Part shown: in pieces, positions 59,520 to 64,000 of the stretch | Numbering within the stretch: position 1 is the stretch's first letter | How the letters are laid out: each line of letters opens with the position of its first letter | NCBI RefSeq assembly: GCF_947495315.1 | Contig: NZ_CANLYD010000015.1 | Location: 114,163-178,162, forward strand | Direction of reading: 5' to 3' | Length of the DNA: 64,000 nt | From: an uncultured Aquimarina sp. | Lineage (GTDB): Bacteria; Bacteroidota; Bacteroidia; Flavobacteriales; Flavobacteriaceae | Position numbers and translations under genes: made by a program | Notes under the pieces: generated by a model | Seen by the model: the letters and a program-made list of their open reading frames with translations, nothing else | Databases searched by the model: none | What the model was told of the DNA's origin: nothing

Positions 59520-59972
59520 TTAATCGTTATCAGATGCATACCACTCTGCAAAAGAAGTTTCGGTTTCCTGAAGCTTTAGGGAATGTAATAGTATATTCTC
59601 TGGAAGCCTGGCCTTAATTTTTTTAGCAAAATCAATCACCATATTTTCACTTGTAGGTTGATAATCTACCAAAATAACATTGTGCCCTCTTTTTTCTAAT
59701 TCTCTAGCTAACTCTATATGTGGTGTGTTTTTATTGAAAACAGTTGCGTGATCAAACACATCTTCTATGTCTTCTTTTACAATCTTCTTAAGGTCTCCAA
59801 AATCGATAACCATTCCCAATTTTACATGAGACGTATCGGTGATAGGACTTCCGATAACCGTAACACTTAATTTATAACTATGTCCATGAACATTTTTACA
59901 CTTACCATCATAACCATATAATGCGTGACCGGTTTCAAAAGAAAATTGTTTGGTAATTCTGATCTTACTCAT
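59520..59972 (-). CDS. queD: 6-carboxy-5,6,7,8-tetrahydropterin synthase (QueD family)
   Basis: Start set at 59972 (MSKIRITKQFSFETGHALYG). The 150-residue PTPS-fold enzyme has the zinc His set: FETGHALYGYDGKCKNVHGH (~13, also catalytic Cys 26 in KCKNVHGH), VIDFGDLKKIVKEDIED (~59), the DHATVFN catalytic Asp-His (~77) and KLQETETSFAEWY (~133, substrate Glu). It makes the 7-deazaguanine precursor for queuosine from dihydroneopterin triphosphate; a biopterin role is an alternative. No other queuosine gene is in the window. Confidence 0.93.
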   Translation of the reverse strand: MSKIRITKQFSFETGHALYGYDGKCKNVHGHSYKLSVTVIGSPITDTSHVKLGMVIDFGDLKKIVKEDIEDVFDHATVFNKNTPHIELARELEKRGHNVILVDYQPTSENMVIDFAKKIKARLPENILLHSLKLQETETSFAEWYASDND

Positions 59973-59993
59973 TTGTCGCTTTGTAACTTTCTG

Positions 59994-60001
59994 CAAAGTT
60001 A
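59994..60001 (-). promoter_or_regulatory. -7 element of queD
   Basis: CAAAGTTA on the plus strand is TAACTTTG on the minus strand (TAnnTTTG), 21 bp before the queD ATG at 59972. Confidence 0.5.
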
Positions 60002-60008
60002 ATGAACA

Positions 60009-60107
60009 TTATCTTCTCTTTCTTTTATTATAAAAGTAAACTACTACCAATACAATTCCCAAGATCAAGAATAATCCATTACCTCCTAAAAAATTGAGTA
60101 CATCCAT
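60009..60107 (-). CDS. Tiny single-helix membrane protein, 32 residues
   Basis: ATG at 60107, stop at 60009-60011. The product MDVLNFLGGNGLFLILGIVL continues as VVVYFYNKRKRR: one hydrophobic helix (~8-25) and a basic cytosolic tail, so a membrane protein with N-out, C-in topology by the positive-inside rule. It starts 3 bp after the stop of the enoyl-CoA hydratase gene, on the same strand, as if co-transcribed. Too short for usual annotation filters. The plan fits known small regulatory membrane proteins, but the role is unknown. Confidence 0.6.
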   Translation of the reverse strand: MDVLNFLGGNGLFLILGIVLVVVYFYNKRKRR

Positions 60108-60110
60108 ATT

Positions 60111-60878
60111 TTATTTTTTGAATTTTTTTAATGCATCTTTGGTAAATTTTGACAATACTAATTCTCCTGATACCTCAGCTCTCTCAATCAATAATTCATC
60201 CCAATGATCTGTTCCTTTCCAATTTACTTCTTTCATTGCCTGTATTGCCTGTGGGTTATAGCTTGCTAATTTCTCCGCAAACAATTGAACTTCCTTATCT
60301 AATTCAGCAATGGTTTCAAATACTCTGGTAAATACTCCTTTTTCTTTTGCCCAATAGGCATTTTTCCATTGTGACGCATCCCAAGCCAATGCTTCGAACG
60401 CTGCTAATCCTATTTTTCGGGATACCGCTGGCTCAATAACAAATGGTCCAATCCCAATGGTCAATTCGCTTAATTTAATTGATGCAGCTTCTGTAGCCAT
60501 ACAATAATCACAAGCAGAGGCTAATCCAACTCCACCACCTACAGTTTTTCCTTGTATTCTACCAATAATTGGTTGCTTACATTTTCGCATTGCGTTTATT
60601 ACATTAGCAAACCCTGAAAAGAATTTTTTTCCTTCTTCTAGATTAGTAATCGAAACTAATTCATCAAAAGAAGCTCCTGCGCAAAATGCTTTTTCTCCTT
60701 CTGATTTTAAAATAATAACATGAATCGAAGCGTCATTCGACAAAGTATTAATAGCATTTGTCAATCTCTCTAATAGCTGAGCTGGGAAAGAATTACTTGA
60801 TGGATGTCCAAACTCTACAGTGGCAATATGATTTTCTGTGTGCGTATATAAACTTCCATTGGTACGTGTAGTAGTCAT
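60111..60878 (-). CDS. Enoyl-CoA hydratase/isomerase family protein
   Basis: Crotonase-fold, 255 residues. Oxyanion-hole motifs AFCAGASFDELV (~66) and GGGVGLASACDYCMATEAAS (~113); ELTIGIGPFVIEPAVSRKIG (~140) follows. In hydratases the two catalytic glutamates sit in this region; the second position here reads IGPF, with Glu only a few residues on, so hydratase versus another crotonase activity (isomerase, thioesterase) is open. Cytosolic acyl-CoA metabolism. Its stop is 3 bp before the tiny membrane gene. Confidence 0.88.
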   Translation of the reverse strand: MTTTRTNGSLYTHTENHIATVEFGHPSSNSFPAQLLERLTNAINTLSNDASIHVIILKSEGEKAFCAGASFDELVSITNLEEGKKFFSGFANVINAMRKCKQPIIGRIQGKTVGGGVGLASACDYCMATEAASIKLSELTIGIGPFVIEPAVSRKIGLAAFEALAWDASQWKNAYWAKEKGVFTRVFETIAELDKEVQLFAEKLASYNPQAIQAMKEVNWKGTDHWDELLIERAEVSGELVLSKFTKDALKKFKK

Positions 60879-60999
60879 TATGCTAGATTTTTGATAAAAA
60901 TAGATAATATTTTAGATTCTTATACTAAGTCCCATACCATAATATAAACCCGTATTTCCACGTATTTATATTTTCCATTTTATAAATTACATTTGGTTT

Positions 61000-61095
61000 A
61001 TGGAAAAAAAGTATTTGGGAAAATTCAGATTAGCAGCTGTACTTATTTGTCTATATGTAGTTATAGTAATGGCTATTTTAAAATTTGCGTTTTAA
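61000..61095 (+). CDS. Tiny single-helix membrane protein, 31 residues
   Basis: ATG at 61000 gives MEKKYLGKFRLAAVLICLYV then VIVMAILKFAF: a basic N-terminal stretch and one hydrophobic helix (~11-30), so N-in. Its TAA at 61093-61095 overlaps the stop codon of the convergent MATE gene. The start is preceded by a 120-bp divergent spacer. Compared with random AT-rich frames, the charged start and clean helix look coding-like, but there is no homology claim. Role unknown. Confidence 0.45.
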   Translation: MEKKYLGKFRLAAVLICLYVVIVMAILKFAF

Positions 61096-62423
61096 GTAGC
61101 TGCCAACAGATAATACTTATTTCTGAATTTTATTACTAATGCTAATCCTCTGATCAACATCCAAACAGTAATTGCGATCCATATTCCATGGAGTTTCCAA
61201 TCAAAATATCTTGCAATTAATAATGTAGGAAGAAAGCCAAGAAACGTAGATCCTAAAAGCACATTGCGCAAAAATCCAGTTTCTCCGAGTCCTTTAAATA
61301 TCCCATCACCAACAAACGCCAACGCGTTTATCGGCAATGCAAGTATGACTAAATAGAAGAAACCAGTAAATATAGTTAGCACCTCTGGATCTTTAGTAAA
61401 AATCAAACCTAATTGTTCTAGCATCAAGAAAGAAAAACCTCCTAAAAGACACGCTACGATAATTCCATATATATTTACTTTCTTTGACATTACAACTAGG
61501 TTTTTATAGTCTTTAGCCCCTAATAATCGTCCACCTAAAATATTACCGGCTCCACCATATCCATCAATAAAAAAAGCAAAGAATAACCATAATTGTATAG
61601 CAATACTATGCGCTGCGATATAATTTGTTCCCAAGCTTGTTGCTTCACGTACGGCTAAAAGCAATGTCGTATTTAATGCCAAAGAACGAATAAAAAGATT
61701 TCCGCTCATCACTAAAAAACGTTTCATTTCAGGATGCCAAAGCTTTTCTAATCGTAGTGATACCTCTGTTTTTTTAAGCAATAAGATCAGTGATAAGACA
61801 GCCATTAGAACCTGTGAAAAAAGACTTGCCCATGCCGCACCTTCTAGATGCATCGGTTCCAAAATTCCTTTTATTCCGTATACCAAAGCAAAATCCAATA
61901 TGACATTTGCTACTACTCCAATCAAAGCGATAATCATAGGCCAAAATGTGTTTTGCAGTCCTCTGAAAATTCCAAAAATAGCAAATACAAATAATGATAA
62001 AGGAAATCCCCATACGCGAATACTATAATATGAAATACAATATTCGAGCACCTGACCTTCAGCTTTTAGAAGTATAAAAATTTCTTTAATAAAGGGTACA
62101 GTAATAAGAAGAATTGTAATGCTTAGACCAATATTGAAAAGAATTGCTTGTGCAGGTAGTGTCTTTACTTCATCCAGTTTTCCTGCTCCTAAATATTGAG
62201 AAATGATCGCCGAGATAGCTGCACGAGTTTGCGCTAGTACCCATATCAGCATTGATAGAAATGATCCGACAATACCAACTGCAGCCAGAGATTCTGTCCC
62301 ATTTACGGGGATATTGCCCACAATTGCAGTATCGGTTGCTGATAATACAGGTTCTGCAATTCCCGCAATTATAGCTGGTATTGCAAGTCGGTTTATATTT
62401 TTAAAGCTTATAACACTGTTCAC
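61092..62423 (-). CDS. MATE family efflux transporter
   Basis: A 443-residue, about 12-helix exporter of the MATE superfamily (DinF-like branch): LSATDTAIVGNIPVNGTESL near residue 27, the 10-helix pattern, and repeats LNTTLLLAVREATSLGTNY and ILGGRLLGAKDYKNLVVMSK (~290). It exports drugs or organic cations by coupling to H+ or Na+. It starts with GTG and overlaps the upstream acetyltransferase gene by 4 bp (GTGA), so both are translationally coupled. Confidence 0.93.
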   Translation of the reverse strand: MNSVISFKNINRLAIPAIIAGIAEPVLSATDTAIVGNIPVNGTESLAAVGIVGSFLSMLIWVLAQTRAAISAIISQYLGAGKLDEVKTLPAQAILFNIGLSITILLITVPFIKEIFILLKAEGQVLEYCISYYSIRVWGFPLSLFVFAIFGIFRGLQNTFWPMIIALIGVVANVILDFALVYGIKGILEPMHLEGAAWASLFSQVLMAVLSLILLLKKTEVSLRLEKLWHPEMKRFLVMSGNLFIRSLALNTTLLLAVREATSLGTNYIAAHSIAIQLWLFFAFFIDGYGGAGNILGGRLLGAKDYKNLVVMSKKVNIYGIIVACLLGGFSFLMLEQLGLIFTKDPEVLTIFTGFFYLVILALPINALAFVGDGIFKGLGETGFLRNVLLGSTFLGFLPTLLIARYFDWKLHGIWIAITVWMLIRGLALVIKFRNKYYLLAAT

Positions 62424-62920
62424 AATACTAGTTCATAACAATAGAAAGGATGTTCGCTTTGTTTTGGGAAAAAAATATTTCCTAGCTTCTTATACCCTCT
62501 GGTTTCATAAAACTTTTGATTTCTTTTATTCTGACTAAAGGTATCTAAACGAATAGATTCATAACCTTTCTTTTCTGCAAAAATTTCTGCCCAGCTCATT
62601 AATTGTTGTGCATATCCCTTTCCCCAATAATCAGGATGTATTGCTAATCGATGAATATATAGATTGCTTTGATTTTTAGTCAGCCATTCGATCGGAATGT
62701 ATTCATCATCCATTAATTCCGTAACTACAATAATACCTTTAATCAGGTTCTCTTCTTCCAGAACATACAATTCTTGTAGTTCTATATCTTTCTCAAAACG
62801 AGATCTGGTAGGGTAGTGTTCATTCCATTGATAAATTTCTCTAGCTATCATTGCCTTTGCGCAAGACTGCGTGAGCTTATGAATAGTATTCAAATCAGAA
62901 AGTATAGCTTTACGAATCAT
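62420..62920 (-). CDS. GNAT family N-acetyltransferase
   Basis: 166 residues with the acetyl-CoA loop LAIHPDYWGKGYAQQLMSWA (~91) and the C-terminal RLDTFSQNKRNQKFYETRGYKK motif (first part RLDTFSQNKRNQKFYE). MIRKAILSDLNTIHKLTQSC at the start is the usual strand-helix of the family. Acetylates an unknown amine substrate; coupling to the MATE gene hints at a common detoxification or resistance role, as inference. Confidence 0.9.
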   Translation of the reverse strand: MIRKAILSDLNTIHKLTQSCAKAMIAREIYQWNEHYPTRSRFEKDIELQELYVLEEENLIKGIIVVTELMDDEYIPIEWLTKNQSNLYIHRLAIHPDYWGKGYAQQLMSWAEIFAEKKGYESIRLDTFSQNKRNQKFYETRGYKKLGNIFFPKQSEHPFYCYELVL

Positions 62921-62936
62921 ATATTTTTACAAATAC

Positions 62937-62944
62937 CAAAAATA
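62937..62944 (-). promoter_or_regulatory. -7 element of the GNAT-MATE unit
   Basis: CAAAAATA on the plus strand reads TATTTTTG on the minus strand, 16 bp before the ATG at 62920. Confidence 0.45.
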
Positions 62945-63072
62945 CAAACTATTATTTTCCACAATGATATCTGAAGTATGCCTGAGCATTAATTTATATA
63001 AATTTTAAGAAAACAAAGATTATTAATCCCATTATGAACTATTAAAAAGTCTTATTTACTGGTCAAAAATTG

Positions 63073-63080
63073 TAATTTTG
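63073..63080 (+). promoter_or_regulatory. -7 element of the universal stress protein gene
   Basis: TAATTTTG matches TAnnTTTG, 28 bp before the ATG at 63109. Confidence 0.5.
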
Positions 63081-63108
63081 TATCCTTATACACAAATCAA
63101 GCTTAATA

Positions 63109-63915
63109 ATGAAAAACATTCTTGTTCCTTTAGGTCTATCAGAAAATTCGGTTAGTATCGCTCGACTTCAATACGTCATTGATTTCGCAAAAGAAATAGG
63201 AGGGACAGTATATGCCGTGCAAGTTTTTAAAGAATTACCAAGATCAGGTAGTCTTCCTTCTGTAAACGAAACCCTGAAAGATATTTCAGTTACTACGATT
63301 GAAGAAAAATTCGCTCAAGTGGATAAAAAAGGAATAGATCTAATTGCGTTACCATTAGAAGGTGATTTATTAGAAGCCATCCCAGAATTCAACCTAAAAC
63401 ACTCTATTGATTTAATTGTTTTGGGTGCAGAAAGTGATAATATCAAAAATCCTTATTTTCTTGGCGAAACCTCTGGAAGTTTGGTGAAAAAGACTGAAAT
63501 ACCGGTGTTGATAATTCCAGAAAATTATGCTTTTAAGCCGATATCAAAAGTTTTAATGGCTATCAAATCAGGGATTATTAAAAAACAAAATACGCTGAAT
63601 CCTATAAAAGAAATTTTAAGTACTTTTAATTCAGAAATAAAGTTACTTCAGGTAAAGACAAAAGATTTTTTACAAGAGGATGTAGAGTTCCAAAAAGATT
63701 TAGCAGAAATTATAACGTCCTATAAATCTTCAGAAAATGCGACTTTATTTCAGGGAGTTTTAGAACATCTTAATGAAAATAATCCAGATTTGTTATGTGT
63801 TTTTAGACGTAGAAGAGGTTTTTTTGCCAAACTATGGGAAGAGAATACTATATTGAAAAAAGATTTTGAAAGTAGAATTCCTTTATTAATCCTTAAGGGT
63901 GCTCTGCGTGATTAA
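63109..63915 (+). CDS. Universal stress protein family protein
   Basis: A 268-residue protein made of two UspA-like halves. The first (~1-140) is recognisable by MKNILVPLGLSENSVSIARL, HSIDLIVLGAESDNIKN and the G-x(9)-G-(S/T)-like GETSGSLVKKTEIPVLIIPE that contacts ATP in some members. The second (~145-268) is more divergent and lacks that glycine motif (VFRRRRGFFAKLWEEN near the end), so only half one looks nucleotide-binding. Likely a cytosolic stress-response factor; no partner gene adjoins it. Confidence 0.87.
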   Translation: MKNILVPLGLSENSVSIARLQYVIDFAKEIGGTVYAVQVFKELPRSGSLPSVNETLKDISVTTIEEKFAQVDKKGIDLIALPLEGDLLEAIPEFNLKHSIDLIVLGAESDNIKNPYFLGETSGSLVKKTEIPVLIIPENYAFKPISKVLMAIKSGIIKKQNTLNPIKEILSTFNSEIKLLQVKTKDFLQEDVEFQKDLAEIITSYKSSENATLFQGVLEHLNENNPDLLCVFRRRRGFFAKLWEENTILKKDFESRIPLLILKGALRD

Positions 63916-63923
63916 TCAATACT

Positions 63924-64000
63924 TATGGGGATGTAGCTTCCTCCTTCGCTACGCTGCGGCGGACAGGCGCTTCGCTACATCACCGCAGGAAATATGGGGA
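63924..64000. repeat. GC-rich repeat with inverted arms and flanking 8-bp direct repeats, at the window edge
   Basis: GATGTAGC (63930-63937) and GCTACATC (63974-63981) are inverted arms around a 36-nt GC-rich centre with two CTTCGCTAC words. The unit is framed by the direct repeat TATGGGGA at 63924-63931 and 63993-64000, the second copy ending exactly at the window edge. The high G+C differs sharply from its surroundings. Confidence 0.5.

Overview
The window is chromosomal DNA from a marine-type member of the Flavobacteriaceae (phylum Bacteroidota). Support comes from the low G+C, a SusC-like TonB receptor with an N-terminal carboxypeptidase-regulatory domain, a secreted protein with a type IX secretion C-terminal sorting signal, promoters of the TAnnTTTG type, weak or absent Shine-Dalgarno sequences, and the DUF177-rpmF-fabH-accB-accC gene order. 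An Aquimarina-like genus is possible but not shown. I see no CRISPR array, rRNA, prophage, transposase or integrase.

Layout. 1-5460: rimK with its aspartyl-protease-like partner on the minus strand, then uvrC and an outer-membrane patatin/beta-barrel protein. 5644-8519: tyrosine catabolism (hmgA, hpd) interrupted by a small four-helix-bundle gene. 8908-13554: a tight operon of a DUF3108 protein, tryptophan 2,3-dioxygenase, an M23 lipoprotein and glucose-6-phosphate isomerase. 13730-18203: TonB receptor, a four-helix membrane protein, a YjbQ protein and a HAD phosphatase. 18426-25294: a Kelch protein, lepA, dusB, an FtsX-family permease, rbfA and methylmalonyl-CoA epimerase. 25387-31998: a CAT-anticodon tRNA, a small unlisted protein, riboflavin synthase, pdxA and the rpmF/fatty-acid cluster. 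32046-40108: oxidoreductase, mtgA, a GreA-like protein, a lipoprotein hydrolase, recJ, a leucine-rich-repeat protein and an AhpD-like protein. 40221-43151: a three-gene NarL-type two-component module plus an unknown gene. 43295-46568: an M50B-like protease with no normal start codon, a frameshifted small secreted protein, a HopJ-family gene, rsmI and others. 46739-50241: tdk, alr, mscL and asd. 50326-58653: large peptidases, an orphan ABC ATPase and the type IX-secreted protein. 58718-63915: lpxH-like, queD, two tiny membrane proteins, enoyl-CoA hydratase, a MATE exporter, an acetyltransferase and a universal stress protein.

How the genes fit together. Most of the window is housekeeping: DNA repair (uvrC, recJ), translation (lepA, rbfA, rsmI, rpmF, dusB, tRNA), cofactors (ribE, pdxA, queD), cell wall (alr, mtgA, asd), lipid (fabH, accB, accC, lpxH-like) and amino-acid catabolism (hpd-hmgA, kynA, mce). 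Proteins at the cell surface are plentiful: the TonB receptor, patatin-barrel, M14, S9 and M23 peptidases, the leucine-rich-repeat protein and the sorted beta-trefoil protein. They fit a scavenger of proteins and polymers.

The less ordinary signals are mostly small or non-coding. They include a terminator-ended structured RNA at 53443-53551, GC-rich palindromic repeats in the lepA leader, at the 3' end of mce and at the right edge, three short genes missed by usual length cut-offs, an M50B gene whose HExxH motif lies upstream of its first ATG, and several enzymes with altered metal-site or catalytic residues (M23, thymidine kinase, alpha/beta hydrolase). No single large undescribed system stands out. 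The structured RNA and the sorted Cys-rich protein are the best candidates for new biology.
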